64,000 bases of DNA, taken from NCBI GenBank assembly GCA_964386005.1, contig CAYLSB010000005.1, forward strand, positions 54,054 through 118,053. Direction: 5' to 3'. The stretch's first letter is position 1. Each line of letters begins with the position of its first letter. A model generated the notes under the pieces. The model did not search any database. It was not told where the DNA came from and saw only the letters and a list, made by a program, of their open reading frames with translations. Shown here in pieces: positions 1 to 9,502 of this stretch. Source of the stretch: FEN-1350 sp964386005. Its GTDB lineage: Bacteria; Planctomycetota; Phycisphaerae; Sedimentisphaerales; Anaerohalosphaeraceae. Position numbers and translations under genes: made by a program.

Positions 1-2796
1 GGCAACATGACCACCCATCCCTCCAGTGACGGCGGTGGATTATACAATGAATACAGCAATATAACCGTAGCGGGTTGCACCTTCATTGGGAACTCCGCAT
101 GGGAAGGCGAATCCGGCGGCGGGATCTGCAACATATACAGCAATGCCGTGATTGATGGTTGCCTTTTCCAGGAGAATGATGCATATGAAGGGGGCGGCGG
201 AGTTTACAATTATCAGGGCTCCGTCCGGATCAGCAACTGCTTTTTCGTGGATAATTTCGCCGAGGAAGAGGGGGGCGGTGTCAGTAACCATTCCTCGTCG
301 CCGATCATCCTCAATTGCGTATTCGTGAATAACACCGCGGATTCGGGTGGCGGCCTGGCCAATCAGTGGGCCAACTGCACTCCGACCATCAAGAACTGCA
401 CGTTCTACGGCAACACGGCCACCTGGGGCGGAGGAGGCATATACAGCTATCTGAGTAATCCGACGCTGATCAATTGCATTCTGTGGGGCAACAGTGATCC
501 GTCTGGAACCGGCGAAATTTCGCAGATTCGTTCATTCAACGCGGCACCGGCAGTTACCTATTGCTGTATCCAGGATGATCATCCCAATGATGCGTCAATC
601 CCGTTCAATGGCGCCGTCAACGGAAATATCGACGATAATCCCTTGCTGGATATCGACGGATTCCATCTGACGGCGGCATCGCCGTGCGTCAACATGGGCG
701 ATCCCGCTTATGTACCTGGATCAGGTGAAACCGACATTGATGGTCAAGCCCGCGTTCAGGGCGGTCGGATCGATATAGGCGCTGACGAACGACCGAGTCA
801 ACACTTCTATGTTTCGCCCGCCGGCAGTAACAGCAACGATGGATTATCCTGGGGAACAGCATTTTTAACGATCCAATATGGCGTAAGTTCCGCGACCCAT
901 GGCGATATCGTGGAGGTGGCACAGGGAACATATACGGAAACGGTGGATCTACTCGGAAAGAATATCGTCTTGACGAGTATGGATCCAACAAATGCTTCGG
1001 TTGTAGCCAATACAATCATCAACGCGAATTCCTCGACGTACGGGGTATATATCCATTCAGGCGAAGCGGTCAACGCCGCGGTCAAGGGATTTACCGTAAA
1101 GAATGCCTATTACAATATTCGCGTCAGTTCCTCCCATGCGATGATCGCCAACTGTGTAACTCTTGACGCCTATTACTATGGCATTTCTTGTTCCAATTCG
1201 ACCTCCCGCATTCTTGACAGCACTGTCAAAAGTGTGGCAAGGACGAATTATGGTTTCTATTGTTATTACGGCCCGGCGGAATTCACGCGCTGCATCAGCG
1301 AAGCGAATTATTACGGTTTTCTGATCTATGGATCCAGCGCGATGATTCAGAATTGTTCCATTCGTAATAATTCTTCCTACGGCATCTACACTCGAGATGG
1401 CGCGACGGTGATTCGTAACAGCATAATCTACGGCAGTTCGTATGGTATTTGGTGCAGTTATACCCCATCACCGGTGATTCGCGGAGTCACAATCGCCAAC
1501 AATTCGACTTATGGAATCGTAGCCAGCAGCGGATGCGTTCCGGATATCAGCAACAGTATTATCTGGGCCAACGGGGATGATCTGAACGGCTGCACAGCCA
1601 CGTATAGTAACATTGAAGATGGCGACGCAGGTGCCGGCAACATTTGCGAGGATCCAAAGTTCGTGAATGCGGGGGCCCGCAATTATCACCTTCAGAATAC
1701 TTCGCCGTGCATTAATCGTGGTAACCCGGCCGTAATCGCACAGGTCGGCGAGACCGATATCGACAATCAGGCCCGGGTACAGCGAAACTGCATCGATATG
1801 GGCGCCGACGAAACGGCTCTGGCTCGTTGGTTTGTCTCCACAAGCGGCAGCGACACCAACAACGGATTAACTCCGGCGACGGCATTCCGAACAATCCAGC
1901 ATGGAATCAACGCCGCGTCCGCGGGTGAGTTTGTCGAGGTGGCACAGGGAACCTACTACGAGCGGATCTCGTATAACGGCAAGGCGATCACCGTGCAGAG
2001 CAGCAGCCCCGAGAACTGGTCGGTCATCGACGCAACGGTTATCGACGGTTCCAACGGGGGTGCGGTGGTAACCTTCAGCAACAACGAGTACGCCACCAGC
2101 GTGATCAAAGGATTTACAATCACGCACGGCAACAACGCTTATGGACCGGGCATTAATGCCATCTATGGCCGTCCGTCGATCAGTTTTTGCCGGATCACCA
2201 ACAACACCGGCTCGTGGGGCGGCGGAATCTATTTCTGGGGTACGAGTTACGGGGGCGGTTCCATCAGCCATTGCATCATCACCAACAACTCGGCCCAGAG
2301 CGGCGGGGGTATTTACTTTGGAAACTACAGTATTCAACTCCACAACTGTATTATCGCCAACAACACCGCGTCCAATTATGGCGGCGGTATCTACAACGGG
2401 ACATGGAACTCGATTCGGCAGTGCACGATATACGGCAACAGCGCCTATTACGGCGGCGGAATCTACCTGGCTTCCGATCCGTGCGATCTGGTCAACAGCA
2501 TTCTCTGGGCGAACACGGCCACCGGAAGCGGCCCGCAGATCTATCGCAGCGCCGGTCAGGGTGGTAACATTCAGTACTGCGACATTCAGGGCGGATGGAC
2601 GGGAACGGGTAACATCAATGTCGATCCGTCTCTGAACGCCAGTTACCATTTGAACGTCGGTTCGCCGTGCATGGAAGCGGGAAACAACTCGTACGCAACC
2701 GGAACCAAGGATATCGACGCACAGACGCGGGTGTATGATGGTGACGGAAACGGAACGGCCACCGTGGATATGGGCGCCGACGAATATCGACCCTGA
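1..2796 (+). CDS. Secreted parallel beta-helix protein with three choice-of-anchor Q blocks (5' end outside window)
   Basis: The frame is open from the first base, so the true start lies upstream; 929 residues can be read from the ATG at 7. The protein consists of three similar blocks. Each is made of Gly/Asn-rich beta-helix rungs (recurrent GGGIYN, NNTA and NSIIWAN-like turns) and closes with a choice-of-anchor Q signature of the form TDIDxQARV...DxGADE, at about residues 241-262, 582-602 and 899-927. Blocks 2 and 3 open at about residues 266 and 607 with a FYVSPAGSNSNDG / WFVSTSGSDTNNG motif and a VEVAQGTY strand, as in DUF1565-type polysaccharide-binding or lyase-like helices. Families of this kind are large exported surface proteins of planctomycetes; substrate and enzymatic activity cannot be read from the sequence. 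No catalytic motif is evident. A strong terminator follows. Confidence 0.85.
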   Translation, partial: GNMTTHPSSDGGGLYNEYSNITVAGCTFIGNSAWEGESGGGICNIYSNAVIDGCLFQENDAYEGGGGVYNYQGSVRISNCFFVDNFAEEEGGGVSNHSSSPIILNCVFVNNTADSGGGLANQWANCTPTIKNCTFYGNTATWGGGGIYSYLSNPTLINCILWGNSDPSGTGEISQIRSFNAAPAVTYCCIQDDHPNDASIPFNGAVNGNIDDNPLLDIDGFHLTAASPCVNMGDPAYVPGSGETDIDGQARVQGGRIDIGADERPSQHFYVSPAGSNSNDGLSWGTAFLTIQYGVSSATHGDIVEVAQGTYTETVDLLGKNIVLTSMDPTNASVVANTIINANSSTYGVYIHSGEAVNAAVKGFTVKNAYYNIRVSSSHAMIANCVTLDAYYYGISCSNSTSRILDSTVKSVARTNYGFYCYYGPAEFTRCISEANYYGFLIYGSSAMIQNCSIRNNSSYGIYTRDGATVIRNSIIYGSSYGIWCSYTPSPVIRGVTIANNSTYGIVASSGCVPDISNSIIWANGDDLNGCTATYSNIEDGDAGAGNICEDPKFVNAGARNYHLQNTSPCINRGNPAVIAQVGETDIDNQARVQRNCIDMGADETALARWFVSTSGSDTNNGLTPATAFRTIQHGINAASAGEFVEVAQGTYYERISYNGKAITVQSSSPENWSVIDATVIDGSNGGAVVTFSNNEYATSVIKGFTITHGNNAYGPGINAIYGRPSISFCRITNNTGSWGGGIYFWGTSYGGGSISHCIITNNSAQSGGGIYFGNYSIQLHNCIIANNTASNYGGGIYNGTWNSIRQCTIYGNSAYYGGGIYLASDPCDLVNSILWANTATGSGPQIYRSAGQGGNIQYCDIQGGWTGTGNINVDPSLNASYHLNVGSPCMEAGNNSYATGTKDIDAQTRVYDGDGNGTATVDMGADEYRP

Positions 2797-2849
2797 TGTG
2801 CGGGAATAACCTTCCCGGAAGAAACGGAAATTTGATTCTCCCAGGAAGC

Positions 2850-2887
2850 GGGCCGTGGGCTTATCCCCCACGGCCCCTTCTTTTTTC
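2850..2887 (+). terminator. Rho-independent terminator after the beta-helix gene
   Basis: A 10-bp GC-rich stem (GGGCCGTGGG pairing with CCCACGGCCC) with a short loop is followed directly by TTCTTTTTT. It lies 54 bases after the stop codon and ends the transcript of the beta-helix gene. Confidence 0.85.
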
Positions 2888-3147
2888 AGGAGAGTGGGAA
2901 AGGATGACCGGTTTTCTGCGTTCGATTGGGTTCGATGGCTTCGAATGGAATCGAAATCATGGTGAATTTGCCTTTGGGGGGTTGAAAATGTCGGGCGGAG
3001 TGATAGGTTATAAGGGATTCCATGAGGCACAAACGCTTCATGGGACGATTTCAAACGCAAATGAAAGAAAATTCGTGAGGGAATATTGATGCGCAATGGA
3101 TTGCAGGATTCCGCCAGCGATCTCCTCGTGACACATCAAGGGGACGT
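2888..3147. other. Intergenic region, no convincing gene
   Basis: A 97-codon open frame (2796-3089) overlaps the terminator, lacks a ribosome-binding site and has no recognisable protein features, so it is not called. A possible weak promoter, TTGAAA (2982-2987), 16 bases, TAGGTT (3004-3009), could serve the acyl-ligase gene downstream. A good Shine-Dalgarno AAGGGG (about 3138-3143) sets the start of that gene. Confidence 0.4.
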
Positions 3148-6141
3148 ATGAGGGGACCCCGAAACATTCCAGCATGCCTGATCGACCGAAGCATGCAGGA
3201 TAAATCCAAACCCTTCCTCACTCTAATCGGGGCCGGGATGGAGGAACAACAATTCACCTATCTGGAACTGTTGGCGCGTTCGCTGGCATGGACGGCCGTC
3301 TATCGCGACCACGGATTGGGCGCCGGCTCATATCTGGTGGTGATCCTGCCGCACTCGCTGGATTTGTATGCGGCCTATACGGGGGCGCTGATGGGCGGGA
3401 TGATTCCGGCGATGTTTTCGTTTCCATCGCCGAAATATTCCATGGAGGAGTATGTCAAAACGTTTGGAACTCTGCTGGCCAATGCCGGACCAAACCTTGT
3501 CGTTATGTATCCACAATTAAAACAAGTGATCTTGACGCATCTTCCCGGCGAACTTCGGTCAGTTCCAATCTGCGATTCCTCCCGGGTCGATCCCTCTCGG
3601 GCTAGCGCGGAGGCCTCGGCGATCGCCGATCCGGATCCGGAACATACCGCATTTCTACAGTATTCATCGGGGACGACGGGGCTTCGCAAGGGCGTCGCCA
3701 TCTCGCACAGAGCGCTGATACGGCAGGTCCGCGATTATTCCCGCGCGATCGAACTGGGTTCCGATGAGACAATCGTCAGTTGGCTGCCGCTGTACCACGA
3801 TATGGGATTGATCTGCGGATATTTTTTGCCGCTGCTGATGCGCGTTCCAATCGTGGCGATGTCGGCATTCGACTGGGTGCGCAATCCGGCCATGCTGATG
3901 AATGCGATCACGAAACACAGGGCAACGCGATGCTGGCTTCCGAATTTCGCGTATTCGTTCATGGCCCAGGGAATCGGCGATCGGGATCTGGAAGGCATCG
4001 ACGTGTCGAGTCTGCGGGGAGTGGTCAACTGTTCGGAGCCGGTTTTGGCCGAGAGCCATCGACGTTTTTTGAGTCGGTTCGCTTCCTGCGGGTTTCGAGC
4101 AGAATCGCTGGGGGCCTCCTACGCCATGGCGGAGAATACCTTCGCCGTCACATCGGGGGGGATGGGGCGACCGTTACAATACGAATATATTGATTCGGAA
4201 ATCTTTATTCGTGAATCGCGGGCGGTTCCGGTCATGCCGATTCATCCGAAGGCGAGATTGATGGTCAGCTCCGGAACGGCGCTTCCCGATACGCGGATCG
4301 TTATCCGGTCGGAAACGGGCCAGGTCCTTCCGGAGCGTCACATCGGCCGGATCGTGATCTCCGGACCGACACTGTTTGCCGAGTACTATCGGAATCCGGA
4401 GGCGACGAGCAAAAGCCGTTCGGGCGATGCGTTCCAGACCGGCGATCTTGGATACCTGTCCGAGGGTCATTTGTTCGTCATCGGCCGGGCGGATGATGTC
4501 ATCATCATCGCGGGGAAAAATATCTATCCTCAGGACATTGAGCAACTGCTGCATGACATACCCGGCGTGATTCCCGGTCGATGCGTAGCATTCGGCATTG
4601 CGGATGCCGAAAAGGGAACGAATCAATTGATCATCCTTGCCGAGTCGAATGCAACCGATTCCGGAGAACAGGCGGCGATCCGCGGTGAAATATTCCGGCG
4701 TGTGGCTTCGCAAACAGAGACGGCGCCCGATGAGATTCATATTGTGGAACATCAATGGCTGCTGAAGACCTCGTCCGGAAAGATAGCTCGGAAAGCCAAC
4801 CGGGAAAAATTTCTCGTTTGGCAAGAGAGCCGGCGGGATACAAGTTCCATACCGGCCGAGGTGGGTATCGATGAAACGTCAACAGAGAATGGATCCGAAT
4901 CGTCGGAACCGGCACGGGTTTATCGATGCGTTCGGACGATCCTGTCGAAAAAGAAACGGGCGACGGATTGGCTCCACGAGGATCAACCTCTGATTACATC
5001 GGGATTAATTGATTCCCTGACGTTGGTGTCGCTCGTACTGGAGTTGGAGAAGGAATTCGGCGTGACAATCCCTCCATCGCGGTTAGATCTTGTTCACTTT
5101 GAGACCATCAAGAATATCCGGGCGATGCTGAAAGGTCTCGGAAATCCGCAAGACAATCAGGATATGCCGGACCATGGGACGGCGATGACCGAACGTGAAA
5201 AGAAATGTTGGCAGTTTCTTCATCTCGGCCGCAAGATCGATACACTGATCCTGGGTTCCTCCAAGGCGCAGGGATTTGATCCGCGGTTGGCCGAGTCGGC
5301 GGGATATCAGACGTATAATTTCTGGGTCAACAGCGGCCGCGCCGAGGACTGGTATTGTATCGTGCGCTTTGTCATGGAACACAACAAAACTCCCCTGCGA
5401 AACATCATCGTATGTATGGACATTGAGGCCTTTTCCAACGCCGTCGAGATCGATCGCCGCCTGCTGCATACGACATATCTTTCGCGATATCTGGAAGAGC
5501 CCGATCGGGCGGCGATCCCGCAGCTTGATATGGAATCGTTCTCGGGCAACACGGCGGACAAGGAACGATTTCAATCCGTATTGCTGCAATACAAGCTGGG
5601 TCAGACCAGCCAGAATCTGCGCCATGTAAAAATCGATCCGAACTATGGTCACAGTGTTGATGCGGCCGTACCGGCGGACCGGGGGGCTCTTGTCATAACG
5701 GATCCGCTCGGCTCGGCGCCGGAATATTCGCTACGGATGAAAGGTTTCACAGGTTTGCATCGGGCACGATTGCATTATTTTGTCCGGTTGCTGGAATTGT
5801 GCCGTACGAACGCTATCCGGATCTCATGTTGTTTGGCGCCGCTTCACACCAAGCTGCATCGTTTTCTTGAGGGTCATACAACGTATGGGCAACGCTTGGA
5901 CGATCTGAGGCGCTTTCTTGGGGCGGTCCGATACGAAGGATTCCGTTTCTTGGATACACCAACGGTTGGATCCTTCGGAGGTTTTGAGGATGATTTCAGC
6001 GACGGCGCCCACATTGGCGCTGCCAATTCAGATATTCTATTGCGACATCTTCTTGGCATTTCCCTGAATCGACCCCTCGACAGACGGATTGAATGGATCG
6101 AACAGGGTTCTATCGGAAGTCCTGAATCCATCCGGCAATAA
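3148..6141 (+). CDS. Fatty-acyl-AMP ligase / acyl carrier / SGNH-hydrolase-like fusion protein
   Basis: This 997-residue protein has three parts. Residues 1-560 are an ANL adenylating enzyme of the fatty-acyl-AMP ligase type: A3 motif YSSGTTGLRKG at 172-182, the FAAL-typical SWLPLYHDMGL, QTGDLGYL, and the hinge GRADDVIIIAGKNIYPQDIE. Residues about 585-670 are a carrier domain with the phosphopantetheine attachment site GLIDSLTL (Ser623). Residues about 690-997 resemble the SGNH/DltD-AlgX type: block I LILGSSKAQ (Ser704/705) and a block V DGAH (Asp952, His955). Known FAALs load an acyl chain as acyl-AMP onto a carrier; a following SGNH domain could transfer or hydrolyse the acyl group, but that is inference. 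No signal peptide is visible. Start chosen by AAGGGG 5 bases upstream. Only 18 bases separate it from the rhamnosidase gene, suggesting co-transcription. Confidence 0.85.
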   Translation: MRGPRNIPACLIDRSMQDKSKPFLTLIGAGMEEQQFTYLELLARSLAWTAVYRDHGLGAGSYLVVILPHSLDLYAAYTGALMGGMIPAMFSFPSPKYSMEEYVKTFGTLLANAGPNLVVMYPQLKQVILTHLPGELRSVPICDSSRVDPSRASAEASAIADPDPEHTAFLQYSSGTTGLRKGVAISHRALIRQVRDYSRAIELGSDETIVSWLPLYHDMGLICGYFLPLLMRVPIVAMSAFDWVRNPAMLMNAITKHRATRCWLPNFAYSFMAQGIGDRDLEGIDVSSLRGVVNCSEPVLAESHRRFLSRFASCGFRAESLGASYAMAENTFAVTSGGMGRPLQYEYIDSEIFIRESRAVPVMPIHPKARLMVSSGTALPDTRIVIRSETGQVLPERHIGRIVISGPTLFAEYYRNPEATSKSRSGDAFQTGDLGYLSEGHLFVIGRADDVIIIAGKNIYPQDIEQLLHDIPGVIPGRCVAFGIADAEKGTNQLIILAESNATDSGEQAAIRGEIFRRVASQTETAPDEIHIVEHQWLLKTSSGKIARKANREKFLVWQESRRDTSSIPAEVGIDETSTENGSESSEPARVYRCVRTILSKKKRATDWLHEDQPLITSGLIDSLTLVSLVLELEKEFGVTIPPSRLDLVHFETIKNIRAMLKGLGNPQDNQDMPDHGTAMTEREKKCWQFLHLGRKIDTLILGSSKAQGFDPRLAESAGYQTYNFWVNSGRAEDWYCIVRFVMEHNKTPLRNIIVCMDIEAFSNAVEIDRRLLHTTYLSRYLEEPDRAAIPQLDMESFSGNTADKERFQSVLLQYKLGQTSQNLRHVKIDPNYGHSVDAAVPADRGALVITDPLGSAPEYSLRMKGFTGLHRARLHYFVRLLELCRTNAIRISCCLAPLHTKLHRFLEGHTTYGQRLDDLRRFLGAVRYEGFRFLDTPTVGSFGGFEDDFSDGAHIGAANSDILLRHLLGISLNRPLDRRIEWIEQGSIGSPESIRQ

Positions 6142-6159
6142 ACTTCAAAGGAGATTCAC

Positions 6160-9100
6160 ATGCACAAGGGATTGATGGTATCGTTGATGATGATCACGGC
6201 ATTCGTTGGAACCGGATGCGAGGAAACGCAAATGACCCCAGGCCCGGCGGAGGAACCGCAAACGGCCCGGGGATATTCACTGCACTTGGCGGCGGTCGAT
6301 CTTCGCTGTGAGTACAGGGCCGATCCTCTGGGGATCGATGTCGCCAAGCCTCGTCTGTTCTGGAAACTGTCGGCAGTGAATCGCGGGGCCATGCAGAAGG
6401 CCTATCGGATTCTCGTCGCATCCACCGCCGAAAAACTTTCGGCCAATCAGGGAGATTTTTGGGACAGCGGATTGGTCACATCCTCCGATACCATCCAGAT
6501 TGAATATGCCGGATCTCCGCTCTCCAGCGGGCAGGAATGCTTCTGGAAGGTTCGCGTGTGGGATGAAAAGGGGAACGCGGGTCCCTGGAGCCGCCCGGCC
6601 AGGTGGACGATGGGATTGCTGAAAGCATCCGACTGGAAGGGAAAGTGGATCGGCAAGGATGAATCGGTCTCGGTCACGGCGACGAATCCGCTTTCCGGTG
6701 CGTTATGGATCTGGCATGAAAGCAACGCCAACCAATCTGCCCCGGTCGGCAAACGGATATTCCACAAAACATTCGATCTTCCGAACGACCGCAAAATCGC
6801 CAAAGCCATGGCGCATTTTGCCGGCGACAACAACTACGAAGTCTGGATCAACGGCCAATCCGTTCTCAAGGGCAGCGGATGGCCCCAGGCGCAGAGCCAG
6901 GATATCACCGCCAAGATCGCCGTGCACAATGTCGTCGTCGTCTGCGGCGAGAATATCGGTACGGAAGCCAATCCGGCGGGATTGCTCGGTGTGATGGATC
7001 TGACGCTGGACAACGGAGAAATCATTCAGATTTTCACTGACGGTAGTTGGAAGAGTACTGGAGATACAATTGATAAAATTGCCGAAGCCGAATCCAGGGA
7101 TTCCACGTGGAAAGAAGCGGCGGTCGTCGGCAAATTCGGCGACGGACCGTGGGGGCAAGTCGCGTGCGGTTCGGACGCCACCGTATTGCCGGCACGGATG
7201 TTCCGCAAGGAATTTCCCGCGGCGAAAACCATCCGTCGTGCGACAGCGTACATCTGCGGCCTTGGTTACTACGAACTCTACCTCAACGGCCAAAAGGTCG
7301 GCAATCATGTTCTCGATCCGGTTCTGACCGAGTACAATGTCCGTGATTCCTATGTTACCTATGATGTCACCCCTCCGCTTACCAGGGGTACGAATGCTCT
7401 CGGTGTCATCCTCGGCAACGGGAGATACTTTGCTCCGCGGGCTAAGGTTCCGACCAATACGCGGACATACGGCTATCCGAAAATGATCCTGCAACTGGCA
7501 ATCGAATACAGCGACGGCGCGGAAGAAATAATCGTCAGCGATGAATCATGGAAACTGACGACGGACGGACCGATCCGAGAAAACAACGACTATGACGGCG
7601 AGATTTATGACGCCCGCAGGGAAATGCCGAATTGGGCGAAGGCGGGCTTCGATGACTCCGCATGGGAACCGGCCGGACTCGTCGAAGCGCCCAAGGGCAT
7701 ACTCGCGGCGCAGATGATGGAACCGATGCGGGTCACCGAAACAATCCGACCCAAATCCCTCAATGAGGTTTCACCGGGGGTATGGATTTACGACCTCGGC
7801 CAGAACATGGTCGGCTGGTGTCGGCTGAGGGTCTCCGGCCCGACGGGCACGACGATTCAGCTTCGTCACGCCGAGACGCTCCGCAAGGATGGGACTTTGT
7901 ATATCGATAATCTTCGTTCGGCGGCCTGTCGCGACCTGTATATCCTCAAGGGCGCCGGTATGGAGACGTATGAGCCGCGGTTCACGTACCATGGATTTCG
8001 CTTTGTCGAACTGACGGGATTTCCGGGCAAACCGGACCTTTCAACGATTGAAGGCCGCGTCGTCCACACCGACATGAGGGTCGTCGGAACGTTCGAGTGT
8101 TCCAATCCATTGCTGACTCAGATGGCCAAGAATATTTTCTGGGGATTGCGGGGAAATTATTTGAGCATCCCGACGGACTGCCCGCAGCGCGACGAGCGGC
8201 AGGGCTGGCAAGGCGACCGCGCCGCCGAATCCAAAGGCGAAACGTACTGGTTCGATAACATTACGCTCTACAGCAAGTGGCTTCAGGACATCCACGAGTC
8301 GCAGACGCCGGAGGGCAACCTGTCCGATGTATGTCCGCCCTTCTGGCCGCTGTACAGCGCCAATGTTACCTGGCCCAGCGCGTTTACGATTGTGCCGGAA
8401 ACTCTCTACATGCAGTATGGCGACACGCGAGCGATCGCGACGCACTTCGACGCGATGGTCAAGTGGATGGATCATTTGGCGACTTTTATCAAGGAGGATC
8501 TGATTGACAAGGACAATTACGGCGACTGGTGTGTGCCCCCGGAGAGTCCGGAACTGATCCACAGCAACGATCCGGCCCGCAAGACCAGCGCCATAGTATT
8601 GGCCAGCAGCTATTACATCCACAACCTCCGGTTGCTCGCACAATACGCCGACATGCTCGGTCAGCCCGACAAGGCCCGATTGTTCCTCGATCGCGCAGAG
8701 AAAATGAACAAGGCCTTCCATGAGAAATTATTTTCCGCCGAGAAGGGGCTTTACGACAACGGTACGCAGACATCGTGCATTCTGCCGCTGGCGTTTGGAA
8801 TGACGCCGGAAGATCAACGGGCCAACGTGTTCGGCCATCTCGTCGATAACATCACCAACAAGACCCACAACCACATCGGCACGGGACTGATCGGCGGACA
8901 ATGGCTGATGCGAACGCTGAGCGAGAATGGGCGAATCGATCTGGCTTATACCCTGGCGTCCAATCGCGATTATCCAAGCTGGGGCTATATGATCGACCAG
9001 GGCGCCACGACCGTCTGGGAACTGTGGAACGGCAACACGGCCGACCCGGCGATGAACAGCGGCAACCATGTGATGCTCGTGGGCGATCTGGGGATCTGGA

Positions 9101-9450
9101 TGTATGAATATCTTGGCGGGATTCGCACGGACCCCGCTCATCCGGGATTCGGGAAGATCCTAATCCGACCGTATCCGGTGGGCGACCTTACGCACGTCAA
9201 GACAAGGTATGCATCGATCCGCGGATTGATTGAAAGCCATTGGTCGATCCTCGGTGGAAAATTCAAGATCCAAGTAACGATTCCCGCCGGTACCACCGCA
9301 ACGATCCTGCTTCCCGTACAGGGCGCGATTCTTGAAGGTGGCAAAGACGCAGCCAAGGCCAAAGGGGTAACCAGGGTGGAACGCCGCGATGGGCTGAGTA
9401 GAATCGAAGTCGGCAGCGGACAGTATTTGTTCGAGTCCGAATACAAGTAA
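6160..9450 (+). CDS. GH78 alpha-L-rhamnosidase, lipoprotein (copy 1)
   Basis: A 1096-residue glycoside hydrolase expected to release terminal L-rhamnose. The N-terminus is a lipoprotein signal (hydrophobic stretch ending VGTGC, Cys20), so it should be membrane-anchored in the periplasm or surface. Domains follow the family order: fibronectin-like N-domain (about 45-150), an extra jelly-roll/CBM-like segment (about 170-310, beginning GALWIWHESN), Bac_rhamnosid N and concanavalin-like domains, the six-hairpin barrel, and a C-terminal beta-sandwich. The catalytic signature PTDCPQRDERQGW places the general acid at Glu679, and VWELW places the general base at Glu954, by homology to the Streptomyces avermitilis enzyme. 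AAAGGAG precedes the ATG. A paralogue follows 52 bases downstream. Confidence 0.93.
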   Translation: MHKGLMVSLMMITAFVGTGCEETQMTPGPAEEPQTARGYSLHLAAVDLRCEYRADPLGIDVAKPRLFWKLSAVNRGAMQKAYRILVASTAEKLSANQGDFWDSGLVTSSDTIQIEYAGSPLSSGQECFWKVRVWDEKGNAGPWSRPARWTMGLLKASDWKGKWIGKDESVSVTATNPLSGALWIWHESNANQSAPVGKRIFHKTFDLPNDRKIAKAMAHFAGDNNYEVWINGQSVLKGSGWPQAQSQDITAKIAVHNVVVVCGENIGTEANPAGLLGVMDLTLDNGEIIQIFTDGSWKSTGDTIDKIAEAESRDSTWKEAAVVGKFGDGPWGQVACGSDATVLPARMFRKEFPAAKTIRRATAYICGLGYYELYLNGQKVGNHVLDPVLTEYNVRDSYVTYDVTPPLTRGTNALGVILGNGRYFAPRAKVPTNTRTYGYPKMILQLAIEYSDGAEEIIVSDESWKLTTDGPIRENNDYDGEIYDARREMPNWAKAGFDDSAWEPAGLVEAPKGILAAQMMEPMRVTETIRPKSLNEVSPGVWIYDLGQNMVGWCRLRVSGPTGTTIQLRHAETLRKDGTLYIDNLRSAACRDLYILKGAGMETYEPRFTYHGFRFVELTGFPGKPDLSTIEGRVVHTDMRVVGTFECSNPLLTQMAKNIFWGLRGNYLSIPTDCPQRDERQGWQGDRAAESKGETYWFDNITLYSKWLQDIHESQTPEGNLSDVCPPFWPLYSANVTWPSAFTIVPETLYMQYGDTRAIATHFDAMVKWMDHLATFIKEDLIDKDNYGDWCVPPESPELIHSNDPARKTSAIVLASSYYIHNLRLLAQYADMLGQPDKARLFLDRAEKMNKAFHEKLFSAEKGLYDNGTQTSCILPLAFGMTPEDQRANVFGHLVDNITNKTHNHIGTGLIGGQWLMRTLSENGRIDLAYTLASNRDYPSWGYMIDQGATTVWELWNGNTADPAMNSGNHVMLVGDLGIWMYEYLGGIRTDPAHPGFGKILIRPYPVGDLTHVKTRYASIRGLIESHWSILGGKFKIQVTIPAGTTATILLPVQGAILEGGKDAAKAKGVTRVERRDGLSRIEVGSGQYLFESEYK

Positions 9451-9452
9451 TA

Positions 9453-9480
9453 TTGACAATACAGGGTATAGATATAATAT
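9453..9480 (+). promoter_or_regulatory. Putative sigma-70-type promoter before the second rhamnosidase gene
   Basis: A perfect TTGACA (9453-9458) is followed after 16 bases by TAATAT (9475-9480); an overlapping TATAAT (9473-9478) would have a 14-base spacer. It lies directly after the stop codon of copy 1, so copy 2 could be transcribed alone. Confidence 0.55.
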
Positions 9481-9502
9481 TATTCGCGGAAAGGAAATAG
9501 CG

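Noticed and set aside
2796..3089. 97-codon frame after the beta-helix gene
   Set aside because: It contains the terminator, has no ribosome-binding site and no recognisable protein character.
1867..3096. 409-codon open frame on the minus strand under the beta-helix gene
   Set aside because: It is antisense to a strongly supported gene, runs through its terminator, and its composition is a mirror of the repetitive helix; no ribosome-binding site.
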